Part shown: piece after piece, positions 32,755 through 42,457 of the stretch
How positions within the stretch are numbered: the first letter of the stretch is position 1
Layout of the letters: every line of letters starts with the position of its first letter
NCBI RefSeq assembly: GCF_030656255.1
Contig: NZ_JAUSOE010000019.1
Coordinates: 1-48,284, forward strand
Length of the DNA: 48,284 nucleotides
From: Brevundimonas sp.
Lineage (GTDB): Bacteria; Pseudomonadota; Alphaproteobacteria; Caulobacterales; Caulobacteraceae
Reading direction: 5' to 3'
Translations under genes and position numbers: made by a program
The notes under the pieces: generated by a model
Database searches by the model: none
The model's input: the letters and a program-made list of their open reading frames with translations, nothing else
What the model was told of the DNA's origin: nothing

Positions 32755-33990
32755 ATGCGCCTGATCGTCCTCGCCGCCTCCACCTCCCTGCTCGTTCTCG
32801 CCGCCGCCTGCGGCGCCAATGGCGAAAGCGCTCCGGCCTCGGGCCAGGCGGGCGCCCCGCTGGAAACCCGCCCGGCCAACAACCCGGATCAGCAGCCCGC
32901 CTTCCCCGGTCAGACCCGGGCGCCGGGCGTGAAGACCGACGTCGCCCTGAGCCACAGCGTCGTCGCCTCGGGCCTGACGCATCCGTGGGGCCTGGCCCTG
33001 ATGCCCGACGGCCGCTGGCTGGTGACGGAAAAGCCCGGACGGCTGCGCACCATCACCGCCCAGGGTCAGATCAGCGAACCGGTCCAGGGCCTTCCGCCCG
33101 TCGACGCGCGCGGTCAGGGCGGCCTGCTGGATGTGGTCGTCAGCCCCGGCTTCGGCCAGGACCGCCTGATCTACTGGAGCTATTCGGAGCCCCGTGAGGG
33201 CGGCAACGCCACCTCGGTCGCGCGGGGCCGCCTGTCCGACGACGGCGCACGGGTGGAGAACGTCCAGGTCATCTTCCGGGCCCTGCCCGTCTATGACGGC
33301 GACAAGCATTTCGGCTCGGCCCTAGCGTTTGCGCCGGACGGCACCCTGTTCATCACCCTGGGCGAACGCTCCGACCGGCCGATGCGGCCTCAGGCTCAGG
33401 ATCTCGGCTCGCACATGGGCAAGACCATCCGCATCAACGCCGACGGCACCGTGCCCCAGGACAATCCCTTCGTCGGCCGCGCCGGCGCCCTGCCCGAGAT
33501 CTGGAGCCTGGGCCACCGCAACGCCCAGGGGATCGCTGTCCAGCCCGGCACGGGCGCGATCTGGACCATCGAACACGGCACGCGGGGCGGCGACGAGGTC
33601 AATCTGGACAAGCCGGGCCTGAACTACGGCTGGCCCGACGCGGCTTACGGCGTGGAATACGCCGGCGGTCAGATAAACAGCGGCGCAACCCAGGCGCCGG
33701 GTACAGAACAGCCGGTCTATTATTGGGACCCGGTCATCGCACCGGGCGGGGCGACCTTCTATCAAGGCGCCATGTTCCCCGCCTGGGACGGCGACCTGCT
33801 GGTGGCCGGACTGAAGGACAAGCACATCGCCCGGCTGGTGATCGAGAATGACAGGGTCGTGGGCGAGGAGCGGTTGCTGACCGACCTGGGCGAACGGATC
33901 CGCGACGTGGCCGTGGGGCCGGACGGCGCAGTTTGGGCCATCACCGACGAGGACGACGGCAAGCTGGTCAGGCTGGCGGTCGCGCAGTAA
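32755..33990 (+). CDS. PQQ-dependent sugar (glucose/sorbosone-type) dehydrogenase, lipoprotein
   Basis: A 411-residue protein of the soluble aldose dehydrogenase (YliI/Asd) family. The signal peptide RLIVLAASTSLLVLAAAC has a lipobox. The six-bladed propeller shows GLTHPWGLALMPDGRWLVTEK, GQGGLLDVVVSPGF, DKHFGSALAFAPDGTLFITLGER, GHRNAQGIA and EHGTRGGDEVN, the PQQ/Ca-binding segments of the family. It would oxidise sugars in the periplasm, if PQQ is available. No PQQ synthesis gene lies in the window. A small lipoprotein gene follows 60 bases later. Confidence 0.88.
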   Translation: MRLIVLAASTSLLVLAAACGANGESAPASGQAGAPLETRPANNPDQQPAFPGQTRAPGVKTDVALSHSVVASGLTHPWGLALMPDGRWLVTEKPGRLRTITAQGQISEPVQGLPPVDARGQGGLLDVVVSPGFGQDRLIYWSYSEPREGGNATSVARGRLSDDGARVENVQVIFRALPVYDGDKHFGSALAFAPDGTLFITLGERSDRPMRPQAQDLGSHMGKTIRINADGTVPQDNPFVGRAGALPEIWSLGHRNAQGIAVQPGTGAIWTIEHGTRGGDEVNLDKPGLNYGWPDAAYGVEYAGGQINSGATQAPGTEQPVYYWDPVIAPGGATFYQGAMFPAWDGDLLVAGLKDKHIARLVIENDRVVGEERLLTDLGERIRDVAVGPDGAVWAITDEDDGKLVRLAVAQ

Positions 33991-34050
33991 TCTGGCTGCG
34001 CCGGGGGGCAGGGCCGAAACGCCGACGCGTTTCGGAAAACAGGAGACACC

Positions 34051-34272
34051 ATGCGCACCCTCTTCGTCGCCATCCTGCTGACTGCACCGCTGCTCACCGC
34101 CTGCGCCTCGACGGGCCAGACGAACACCTATCAGGAAGACCTCAAGCGGCTTGAGGCCACATGCACCGAGCGTCAGGGTATTCTGACCCCGACCGGTCTA
34201 CAAAGCGGCCGGCCCGAGACCGAATACGCCTGCCGCATCGCGGGCGGCGCCAGCCGCATTCCGCCGCGCTGA
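34051..34272 (+). CDS. Small lipoprotein of unknown function
   Basis: A 73-residue lipoprotein. The signal peptide RTLFVAILLTAPLLTAC has a lipobox with Cys18, and the mature part has a Cys pair (ATCTERQGI and EYACRIAGG). AGGAGACACC precedes the ATG. It follows the sugar dehydrogenase gene and may share its transcript. No family was recognised. Confidence 0.7.
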   Translation: MRTLFVAILLTAPLLTACASTGQTNTYQEDLKRLEATCTERQGILTPTGLQSGRPETEYACRIAGGASRIPPR

Positions 34273-34284
34273 CGCACGACCCGA

Positions 34285-34313
34285 GCCGGCCCGACCGTGA
34301 CGGTCGGGCCGGC
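34285..34313 (+). terminator. Hairpin after the small lipoprotein gene
   Basis: A perfect 13-bp stem GCCGGCCCGACCG (34285-34297) / CGGTCGGGCCGGC (34301-34313) with a TGA loop, 12 bases after the stop codon. The tail GTCTTGCG is only weakly T-rich. Confidence 0.65.
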
Positions 34314-34407
34314 GTCTTGCGCGCCTTTATGGCTGGCGCGATCCCCGACCTGTCCCCATCTGGATTTGTGCGGCCCCGTGGCTGCAGCCGTTCACGCGGC
34401 TTATTAC

Positions 34408-34423
34408 TTGACGTTGACGTAAA
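34408..34423. promoter_or_regulatory. LiuR-like palindrome upstream of fadA-fadB
   Basis: TTGACGTTGACGTAAA (34408-34423) is a near-perfect palindrome of the TTTACGTnnACGTAAA type bound by MerR-family regulators of branched-chain and fatty-acid breakdown (LiuR) in proteobacteria. It lies 109 bases before the fadA start and is the obvious AT-richer block of this intergenic region. The regulator itself is not in the window. Confidence 0.5.
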
Positions 34424-34531
34424 CGTAGGGTTCTTGGCGTTCGAGCTTAGACCCGTCCTTCCCCGACCGTCGCGAGACGCCCATTTCTCATGGGCGCCGA
34501 GCGCAGGGGCCAAAAATGGAGACTCACTCCC

Positions 34532-35737
34532 ATGGCTGACGCCTATATCTACGACGCCGTCCGCACCCCGCGCGGCAAGGGCAAGAAGGACGGCTCGCTG
34601 CACGAGATCACCGGCCTCAGCCTGGCCACCCAGGTTCTGGAGGCCCTGCGCGACCGCAACGACCTGGACACGTCCAAGGTCGACGACGTCATCCTGGGCT
34701 GCGTCACCCCCGTGGGCGAACTCGGCGCCGACATCGCTCGTACGGCGGTGCTCTCGGCCGGCTGGTCGCAATATACGGCGGGCGTTCAGGTCAACCGCTT
34801 CTGCGCCTCGGGCCTGGAAGCCGTGAACATGGCCTCCGCCAAGGTGAAGTCTGGCGAGGCCGACTTCGCCGTCGGCGGCGGAGTCGAGGCCATGAGCCGC
34901 GTGCCCATGGGTTCGGACATGGGCGCCTGGCCCACCGACCCGTCGTCGGCCTTCCCCACCTATTTCGTGCCGCAAGGCGTGTCGGCGGACATGATCGCCA
35001 CCAAATACGGCTTCAGCCGCGACGACGTGGACGCCTATTCGGTCGAAAGCCACAAGCGCGCCGCCCAGGCCTGGGCCGAGGGCCGCTTCAAGAACTCGGT
35101 TCTGGCGGTCAAGGACCAGCTGGGCCTGACCATCCTGGACCGTGACGAGACCATTCGTCCGAACACGGACATGCAGACCCTGGGCGGCCTGAACCCCTCC
35201 TTCGCCATGATGGGCGAGATGGCCTTCGACAGCGTGATCAACCAGCGCTACCCCGAGGTCGAGCGCGTCAACCACGTCCACACCCCCGGCAACTCGTCCG
35301 GCATCGTCGACGGTTCGGCCGGCGTGCTGATCGGTTCGCTGGAAGCCGGCCAGGCCCTGGGCCTGAAGCCGCGCGCCAAGATCCTGGGCGGCGCCTCGAT
35401 CGGCTCCGAGCCGTCGATCATGCTGACCGGCCCGGAATATGTGACCCGCAAACTGCTGGGCAAGCTGGGCATGACGCCCGACGACATCGACGTGTGGGAG
35501 CTGAACGAGGCCTTCGCCGCCGTCGTCCTGCGCTACATGCAGGCCCTGAACATCGACCACGCCAAGATGAATGTGAACGGCGGCGGCATCTCGATGGGCC
35601 ACCCCCTGGGCGCCACCGGCGCCATGATCACCGGCATCGCCCTGGACGAGCTGGAACGCTCGAACAAGTCGACGGCCCTGATCACCCTGTGCATCGGCGG
35701 CGGCATGGGCACCGCCACCGTCATCGAACGCGTCTGA
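34532..35737 (+). CDS. fadA: Acetyl-CoA C-acyltransferase (beta-oxidation thiolase)
   Basis: The thiolase of beta-oxidation, which splits 3-ketoacyl-CoA with CoA. The 401-residue protein has the acyl-enzyme Cys91 in [12 protein letters not shown], the [18 protein letters not shown] motif with the active His, and the C-terminal [13 protein letters not shown] with the second Cys. ATG 34532 has GGAGAC upstream and begins with [14 protein letters not shown] as in the family. fadB follows 16 bases after the stop, so the two form an operon and a complex. Confidence 0.93.
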   Translation: MADAYIYDAVRTPRGKGKKDGSLHEITGLSLATQVLEALRDRNDLDTSKVDDVILGCVTPVGELGADIARTAVLSAGWSQYTAGVQVNRFCASGLEAVNMASAKVKSGEADFAVGGGVEAMSRVPMGSDMGAWPTDPSSAFPTYFVPQGVSADMIATKYGFSRDDVDAYSVESHKRAAQAWAEGRFKNSVLAVKDQLGLTILDRDETIRPNTDMQTLGGLNPSFAMMGEMAFDSVINQRYPEVERVNHVHTPGNSSGIVDGSAGVLIGSLEAGQALGLKPRAKILGGASIGSEPSIMLTGPEYVTRKLLGKLGMTPDDIDVWELNEAFAAVVLRYMQALNIDHAKMNVNGGGISMGHPLGATGAMITGIALDELERSNKSTALITLCIGGGMGTATVIERV

Positions 35738-35753
35738 TCCGGAGCGAATGACT

Positions 35754-37946
35754 ATGGAAAACTTCAAGATCGACATCGACGCCGACGGTATCGCCGTCAT
35801 CGCCTTCGACGTCCCCGGCCGTTCGATGAACACCCTGACCAGCGCGGTCATGGCCGAGATCCCGGAACTGGTCGAACGGATCAAGACCGACGACGCCATC
35901 AAAGGCGCGGTCATCACCTCGGGCAAGCCTTCCGGCTTCTGCGCCGGCGCAGACCTGGGCGACATGGCCGGCGGCGTCCTGTCGGGCGGCGGCGACCTGC
36001 AGAAGGCGTTCGACTCCGCCTGGAAGCTGAACGGCGCCTTCCGCGCGCTGGAAACCTGCGGCAAGCCGGTGGCGGCGGCAATCAACGGCCTGGCCCTGGG
36101 CGGCGGGCTGGAGTTCACCCTGGCCTGCCACTATCGCGTGGTCGAGAACGACAACAAGATCCAGTTGGGCCTGCCCGAGATCAAGGTCGGCCTCTTCCCC
36201 GGCGGCGGCGGCACCCAGCGCCTGACGCGCCTGGTCGGCGTGCAGAACGCCATGATGGCCATGAGCGAGGGCAAGTCCTTCCGTCCCAACGACGCCAAGG
36301 GCGCCGGCATCGTCCATGAGGTGGTCGAGAAGGGCCAGTCGGTCGAGGCCGCCAAGACCTGGATCAAGAACGGCGGAAAAGCTGTCCAGCCGTGGGACGA
36401 CAAGTCGTTCAAACTGCCCGGCGGCGGTCCTTACCACCCGGCCGGCATCCAGAACTTCATGGTCGGCAACGCCATGCTGCGCAAACAGTCCTACGGCAAC
36501 TATCCGGCCGTGCTGAACCTGATGAAGGCCGTCTACGAAGGGACCCAGGTTCCGATGGACGCGGCCCTGCGGATCGAGACCCGCTATTTCATCAAGACCC
36601 TGATGACGCCTCAGGCCCAGGCCATGATCCGCAGCCTGTTCCTGTCCAAGCAGGAGCTGGACAAGGGCGCCGTGCGTCCGGCCGGCGTGCCCAAGTCCGA
36701 TCCGAAGAAGGTCTCGGTCCTGGGCGCCGGCATGATGGGCGCCGGCATCGCCTATGTGCAGGTCATGGCCGGCATCGAGACGGTGCTGATCGACCAGACC
36801 CAGGAAGCCGCCGACAAGGGCAAGGCCCATGTCGAGGAACTGCTTAAGAAGCGTCTGTCGCGCGGTCAGATGACGCAAGACAAGTATGACGCCACCCTGG
36901 CCCTGGTCACGGCGACGACCGACTATGACCACATCAAGGGTTCGGACCTGGTGGTCGAGGCCGTGTTCGAAAGCCGCGAGATCAAGGCCGACGTCACCAA
37001 GCGCGCCGAAGCCCAACTAGCCGAGGGCGCCGTGTTCGGCTCCAACACCTCGACCCTGCCGATCACCGGCCTGGCCGAGGCCTCGGTTCGTCCCGAGGAC
37101 TTCATCGGCATCCACTTCTTCTCGCCCGTCGACAAGATGATGCTGGTCGAGATCATCCTGGGCGAGAAGACGGGTCAGGCCGCCATCGCCAAGGCGCTGG
37201 ACTATGTGCTGAAGATCAAGAAGACGCCGATCGTCGTCAACGACAGCCGCGGCTTCTACACCTCGCGCTGCTTCTCCACCTTCCTGATGGAAGGCATGGC
37301 GATGCTGGAGGAGGGTTACGGCCCGGCCCTGATCGACAATGTCGGGCGTATGACCGGCATGCCGCGCGGCCCGCTGGAGATGCACGACGACGTCGCCCTG
37401 GACCTGTCCTACAAGATCGCCAAACAGACGGCGCTGGACCTGGGCGACAAATACGTCCCGTCGGAAGGCGCCGACATCGTCGCCAAGATGGTCGAGGACG
37501 GACGCTTCGGCCGCAAGAACGGCAAGGGCTTCTACGACTATGACCAGAAGCCCAAGACGATCTGGAAGGGGCTGAGCGACCTGGCGCCGACCACCAAGGG
37601 CATCGACAAGCCCGAAGAGGCGACCGCCTTCGCCCAGATCGACGAACTGAAGACCCGCCTGCTTTATCGCCAGGCCGTCGAGGTCGCTCGTTGCTGGGAA
37701 GAGGGCGTCATCGACGACCCGCGCGAGGCCGACCTGGGCGCCATCCTGGGCTGGGGCTTCGCGCCCTGGACCGGCGGCCCGATCAGCATGATCGACGGCA
37801 TCGGCCTGGCCCAGTTCGTGGAAACCGCCGACCGTCTGGCCGCGACCTACGGCGACCGGTTCAAGGTCCCGCAGTTGCTGCGCGACATGGCCGCCAAGAA
37901 CGAGACCTTCTACGGCAAGTTCGCCCCGGAGAAGGCTGCCGCCTGA
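35754..37946 (+). CDS. fadB: Fatty-acid oxidation complex alpha subunit (enoyl-CoA hydratase / 3-hydroxyacyl-CoA dehydrogenase)
   Basis: A 730-residue two-enzyme protein. The N-terminal crotonase domain (about 1-200) has FCAGADLGDM, GGGLEFTLACHYRV and LPEIKVGLFPGGGGTQRL. The NAD-binding dehydrogenase domain (about 315-600) has VSVLGAGMMGAGIAYV and GIHFFSPVDKMMLVE, and helical C-terminal domains follow. It forms the multifunctional complex with the thiolase upstream. GGAG at 35741-35744 is 9 bases before ATG 35754 and only 3 before ATG 35748; I prefer the former. It closely fits FadJ/FadB of Caulobacterales. Confidence 0.93.
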   Translation: MENFKIDIDADGIAVIAFDVPGRSMNTLTSAVMAEIPELVERIKTDDAIKGAVITSGKPSGFCAGADLGDMAGGVLSGGGDLQKAFDSAWKLNGAFRALETCGKPVAAAINGLALGGGLEFTLACHYRVVENDNKIQLGLPEIKVGLFPGGGGTQRLTRLVGVQNAMMAMSEGKSFRPNDAKGAGIVHEVVEKGQSVEAAKTWIKNGGKAVQPWDDKSFKLPGGGPYHPAGIQNFMVGNAMLRKQSYGNYPAVLNLMKAVYEGTQVPMDAALRIETRYFIKTLMTPQAQAMIRSLFLSKQELDKGAVRPAGVPKSDPKKVSVLGAGMMGAGIAYVQVMAGIETVLIDQTQEAADKGKAHVEELLKKRLSRGQMTQDKYDATLALVTATTDYDHIKGSDLVVEAVFESREIKADVTKRAEAQLAEGAVFGSNTSTLPITGLAEASVRPEDFIGIHFFSPVDKMMLVEIILGEKTGQAAIAKALDYVLKIKKTPIVVNDSRGFYTSRCFSTFLMEGMAMLEEGYGPALIDNVGRMTGMPRGPLEMHDDVALDLSYKIAKQTALDLGDKYVPSEGADIVAKMVEDGRFGRKNGKGFYDYDQKPKTIWKGLSDLAPTTKGIDKPEEATAFAQIDELKTRLLYRQAVEVARCWEEGVIDDPREADLGAILGWGFAPWTGGPISMIDGIGLAQFVETADRLAATYGDRFKVPQLLRDMAAKNETFYGKFAPEKAAA

Positions 37947-37973
37947 TCGGTTGCGGACAGGGTTGAACGACGG

Positions 37974-38006
37974 AACGGGCGGCCTTCGGGTCGCCCGTTT
38001 TGGTTT
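37974..38006 (+). terminator. UUCG-loop terminator after fadB
   Basis: A stem AACGGGCGGCC (37974-37984) / GGTCGCCCGTT (37989-37999, one G-T pair) with a TTCG loop is followed by TTTGGTTT. It lies 28 bases after the fadB stop. Confidence 0.85.
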
Positions 38007-38017
38007 GGCCGCCTCAT

Positions 38018-38189
38018 CTTTCGTCATTCCGGGCGAAGGGCCCCTTGGCCCGCAGACCCGGAACCCAGCGGCGCGCGAGAGCGCGAACCTGTCGCGGACC
38101 AGTGTCCAACAGGGATGGGGCGGATAGATTTCGCCTTCGGCGCCGCTGGGTTCCGGGTCTGCGCTGCGCTGCGCCCGGAATGACGAAAG
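38018..38189. repeat. 172-bp nested inverted-repeat element (MITE/REP-like)
   Basis: The outer arms CTTTCGTCATTCCGGGCG (38018-38035) and its exact complement (38172-38189) are 18 bp. The inner arms at 38051-38074 and 38140-38163 are a perfect 24-bp inverted pair beginning CGCAGACCCGGAACCCAGCG. The middle of about 65 bases is non-coding. The element fills the space between the fadB and recA terminators. The sequence style (TCGTCATTCCGGGC, GACCCGGAACCCAGCG) is typical of dispersed palindromes in alphaproteobacterial genomes. No second copy was seen in this window. Confidence 0.8.
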
Positions 38190-38190
38190 C

Positions 38191-38225
38191 AAAAAAGACC
38201 CGCCCGACACGAGGTCGGGCGGGTC
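38191..38225 (-). terminator. Terminator of recA
   Basis: A 12-bp perfect stem GACCCGCCCGAC (38197-38208) / GTCGGGCGGGTC (38214-38225); read on the minus strand it is followed by six T. It lies 73 bases after the recA stop codon. Confidence 0.9.
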
Positions 38226-38298
38226 GCTCCGCCGCCCCTCGCGGGGTCGGTGGCGGGTCGCTTGGGGCGACGGAGTGTCTAGGAAGGCGAGACGGTCG

Positions 38299-39378
<1,080 letters not shown>

Positions 39379-39482
39379 TGCCTTCGTCTCCCTTGCCATG
39401 ATTCCCGTCAGAAGCTTGGGAGAGACCCGCCATGGACCCGCCCCCGTTTTTGTGAGGCCGACTATGTGCACGGTTTGTTCTA

Positions 39483-39497
39483 GTTCACAAGATGTTC
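39483..39497. promoter_or_regulatory. SOS (LexA) box of recA
   Basis: GTTCACAAGATGTTC is an exact GTTC-N7-GTTC, the LexA site of alphaproteobacteria. Further GTTC or GAAC words surround it (39477, 39505, 39515, 39523), and 39494-39508 also forms GTTC-N7-GAAC. The site lies about 105 bases before the recA start, on the shared upstream side. Confidence 0.85.
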
Positions 39498-39547
39498 TCA
39501 TCGAGAACAGATGAGAACATTCGAACCCTACGTCCGTTTTTGACGCA

Positions 39548-41431
39548 TCACGGAACGGCGACCGGCGCCTCAGCCGCCGGCTCGGCATGGCGTGCCGCCA
39601 GCGACAGGCCGCATCCGAGGATCAGCGCGGCCGCCGCCAGCCCGGCCAGGGTGTGGCGCGCCGCGCTTCCGGTCGGCGCCAAGGGCCGGGCCAGAGCGAC
39701 GATCAGCACTGCGATCAGGCCCAGCGCCCCCGGCTGATCCATCCCCACGCCCAGGAAGACGAAATGGCCCAGCCCGGCCAGCCAGCCGCCGACGACCACA
39801 GTGGCGACCGCCGCGGGCGCCAGGGCCGCCCACGGCTCCAGCCGCGCCCCGATCCCCGCCGCCAGGGCCGCTGCGACCGCCGCCGCCAGTCCGGTCCAGA
39901 CGAACAGCAAGGCCGCCTCGGGCGCTGCGGCCTGAACCCCGACGCCCAGGATCAGAACCAGGACGACGGCCCCCAGCCAGCCGCCCCAGACCGTCTCGTC
40001 CTCGCCGTCGGGCCACAGGCTCAGGACCACGGCCACCACGGCCGCGCCCAGCACCACAGGATTGAACCCGCCCAGACCCATGGCCAGGACCGCCGCCGCC
40101 GCGATCACCCCCGCCAGCAGCCGACGCCCGACCAGGGCCCGCCCCGCCAGCAGGGCGAACATCACCCCCAGCACGGCCAGACCCACGCCCGCCTCCATCC
40201 ACGGCAGGCGGCGCAGCAGGACATAATAGGTCTCGGCCGAATCGATCCGACCGCCGACCGGCCCGGCCAGAACCCGCACCGCCTGGGCCACGACGATCCC
40301 GGCGGTCAGCAGCCAGACGCTCCCGCTCACCCCCTTGCCGAACTGCCGCAGGGTCAGGCCGGCGGCGTGGCGCGCGCCCCAGGCGGCGAACCCGGTCAAC
40401 AGGAAGGCCAGCCCCAGCAGCCCCCATCCCGTCCCCGGCCCGTGCCGCAACACCCCCAGGCCGAAGATATCGGCATAGACGGCGTTCTGCGTCGCCTTCG
40501 GCAGGACCGGGGCCCGCACCAGGGCGTCGGTCATTTCCAGCGCCTGGGACCCGATATGTTGCAGACTGCCCTGGTCCAGGGCGTCCGGCGTCGAACTGGG
40601 AGAATGATACTGGGCCGGGCGGCCTATGAAGGCCAGATTGATCCCCGCCAGACCCCGGTCGGCGGCCAGGGTGAAGTCGGTGCCGTTGGGCATCAGCCGA
40701 TAGACGAAGATGGCCAGGGCGTTGCTGGACGGCCCGCCCTGAGCGCGGCGGGTCGCCCGCGCATAAAGGTCGATGGTCTGGGCGTTGCCGGGGCCGGTCT
40801 CGAACATCATGGCCCGACCGCCGCCGCCGCGCGCCTCCAGGTTCACCACCGCCCCGACCCGGTCCCGCAGCGGATGTTCGCTGAAGAAGGCCCGCGCCCC
40901 GTCCAGGTTCAGCTCCTCTCCGTCGGTCAGCAGCACCACCAGCCCCCGGTCCGCCGGTCCCCGCGCCTTGATCGCTCGCACGGCCTCCAGCACCGCCGCC
41001 ACGCCGCTGGCGTCGTCGGCGGCGCCCGGCGAACCCGGCACGCTGTCGTAATGGGCCATCAGCACCAAGAGGGGCAGACTGGGGTTCCGGCCGGGCAGGA
41101 CGCCCACCAGATTGACCACCGACAGGCCTTCGATCGACTCGCCCCGGTCCTCGATCCGGCGCACGGCGGCGGGCGACAAGGCGCCGGCCTGAAGCGTCGG
41201 CGACAGGCCCAGTTGCGCCATTCGGCCGTACAGATAGGCCTGAACCAAGGCGTGATCGGTCGATCCGACGGGACGGGGCGAACGCGCCATGACCCGCACG
41301 TCCGCCATGGCGCGTTCCGCCGAAAATACGGTCGCGGCGGCGCCGGCGGGCGCGGGCCGGGGAGTCTGGGTCGTGACCACGGCCAACCCCAGCGCCGCCG
41401 CCAGGGCCGTCAACAACAAGACCAGCCGCAT
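39548..41431 (-). CDS. M28-family zinc aminopeptidase with multi-pass membrane C-terminus
   Basis: A 627-residue membrane protein. An N-terminal signal/anchor helix (about 1-22) precedes a periplasmic M28 peptidase domain (about 40-320) with metal ligands His127 and Asp129 in [10 protein letters not shown], Asp139 in AADDASG and the Glu pair in [11 protein letters not shown] (Glu172/173). The C-terminal half has about eight hydrophobic helices, as in FXNA-type membrane M28 peptidases. I chose ATG 41431, 8 bases after GGGGGA; ATG 41440 or 41455 is possible. The gene follows the beta-helix gene by 68 bases on the same strand. Confidence 0.85.
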   Translation of the reverse strand: MRLVLLLTALAAALGLAVVTTQTPRPAPAGAAATVFSAERAMADVRVMARSPRPVGSTDHALVQAYLYGRMAQLGLSPTLQAGALSPAAVRRIEDRGESIEGLSVVNLVGVLPGRNPSLPLLVLMAHYDSVPGSPGAADDASGVAAVLEAVRAIKARGPADRGLVVLLTDGEELNLDGARAFFSEHPLRDRVGAVVNLEARGGGGRAMMFETGPGNAQTIDLYARATRRAQGGPSSNALAIFVYRLMPNGTDFTLAADRGLAGINLAFIGRPAQYHSPSSTPDALDQGSLQHIGSQALEMTDALVRAPVLPKATQNAVYADIFGLGVLRHGPGTGWGLLGLAFLLTGFAAWGARHAAGLTLRQFGKGVSGSVWLLTAGIVVAQAVRVLAGPVGGRIDSAETYYVLLRRLPWMEAGVGLAVLGVMFALLAGRALVGRRLLAGVIAAAAVLAMGLGGFNPVVLGAAVVAVVLSLWPDGEDETVWGGWLGAVVLVLILGVGVQAAAPEAALLFVWTGLAAAVAAALAAGIGARLEPWAALAPAAVATVVVGGWLAGLGHFVFLGVGMDQPGALGLIAVLIVALARPLAPTGSAARHTLAGLAAAALILGCGLSLAARHAEPAAEAPVAVP

Positions 41432-41499
41432 TAGATGCATCCCCCGAGGCGTCATCGCGCCAATAGGGCCGAGCGCGCGCCATTTCGCAAGTGCGGGTC

Positions 41500-42456
41500 T
41501 TAAGGTCGCGTGCGGTTCCGCTCGACCCGGTTGCCGGTCGCCCGGTCGCCGTCGTCGGCGCTGGACCCGAACGGATAGCCGGCGTCCTCGCCGCAATAGG
41601 ACCGGTTCCCTTCGCGCGCGCCCACCACCACCCTCCGGGGCCGCAGCCAGCCCGCGCCGGAAAAGACATTGTCCGTGATCTGATTATAGGACGGCGTCTG
41701 GTGCCGGATCACCCCGTCCTCGCCGCAGTTGCGGTACAGGAAGACGCCGCCCCGACCGCCCAGGGCGAAACGGTTGCCGATGATGCGATTGGCGCCCGAT
41801 CCGTCCACGGCGATCTGTTCGCGCCCGGTGCGGATGGCGAAGTCATTGTCCTGGATCACCGTCCCGGCGCTCTCGGCGTCCAGATAGACCGCGGTCGAGA
41901 CCGACCGGCCCGAAAAGCGCGAGCGCGTCACCACGGTCTGCGTCACCCCCGGCCCGACATACAGGGGGATGGTCCCCACGCCCTCGAACCGCACCCGCTC
42001 CAGCATTGTGCCCAGGGGCGCCGCGCTCTGGGCCGCCGTCGTGTGATCGGGCGTCCGTGACGAGGCCAGCAGGTCGCGCATCGATCCGCCCGCCCCCATG
42101 CCCCAGATCCGCACATTGCCGACGACGGTGCAGTTGCGCACATAGGTCCGGACCGGACGGCTCCAGCCGTCGCCCTGACGCCGCGACCAGATCGCCACAG
42201 TCGGCGCCTGAGACGTCGCCACGGCCGCCGGTCGGATCACCCCGCCGCCGCAGTCGATCCCGGCGCCGGAGGCTTCGGCCCCCTCGATCAGAACCGGCCG
42301 CCGCACGGCGACGCCCGACAGGTCGGCGCGGCACAGCAGGCGATAGGGCTGGTCGGACGGCGTGGCCAGGTCGCGCACCTCGGCCGAATTGCAGGCGCGC
42401 GCGCCGGATGGCTCGCCCGCCTGAACTACCGCCAGCAGGATCAGGCCGCTCAACAT
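41500..42456 (-). CDS. Right-handed parallel beta-helix protein, exported
   Basis: A 318-residue protein with a short signal peptide (MLSGLILLAVVQA). Its repeats resemble a right-handed parallel beta-helix (strands such as TYVRNCTVVGNVRIWG, TVIQDNDFAIRTGREQI, ANRIIGNRFALGGRGGVFLYRN, YNQITDNVFSGAG), the fold of polysaccharide lyases and adhesins. Two pairs of Cys are present. No catalytic residues can be assigned. Its ATG lies 1 base after the stop of the phosphatase-like gene (TGATATG), so they are coupled. Confidence 0.8.
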   Translation of the reverse strand: MLSGLILLAVVQAGEPSGARACNSAEVRDLATPSDQPYRLLCRADLSGVAVRRPVLIEGAEASGAGIDCGGGVIRPAAVATSQAPTVAIWSRRQGDGWSRPVRTYVRNCTVVGNVRIWGMGAGGSMRDLLASSRTPDHTTAAQSAAPLGTMLERVRFEGVGTIPLYVGPGVTQTVVTRSRFSGRSVSTAVYLDAESAGTVIQDNDFAIRTGREQIAVDGSGANRIIGNRFALGGRGGVFLYRNCGEDGVIRHQTPSYNQITDNVFSGAGWLRPRRVVVGAREGNRSYCGEDAGYPFGSSADDGDRATGNRVERNRTRP

Positions 42457-42457
42457 A

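Noticed and set aside
39570..41669. 699-codon minus-strand frame overlapping the M28 peptidase gene
   Set aside because: It is a frame-shifted Gly/Arg/Pro-rich reading of the same DNA, without motifs; the M28 frame has metal ligands and membrane helices.
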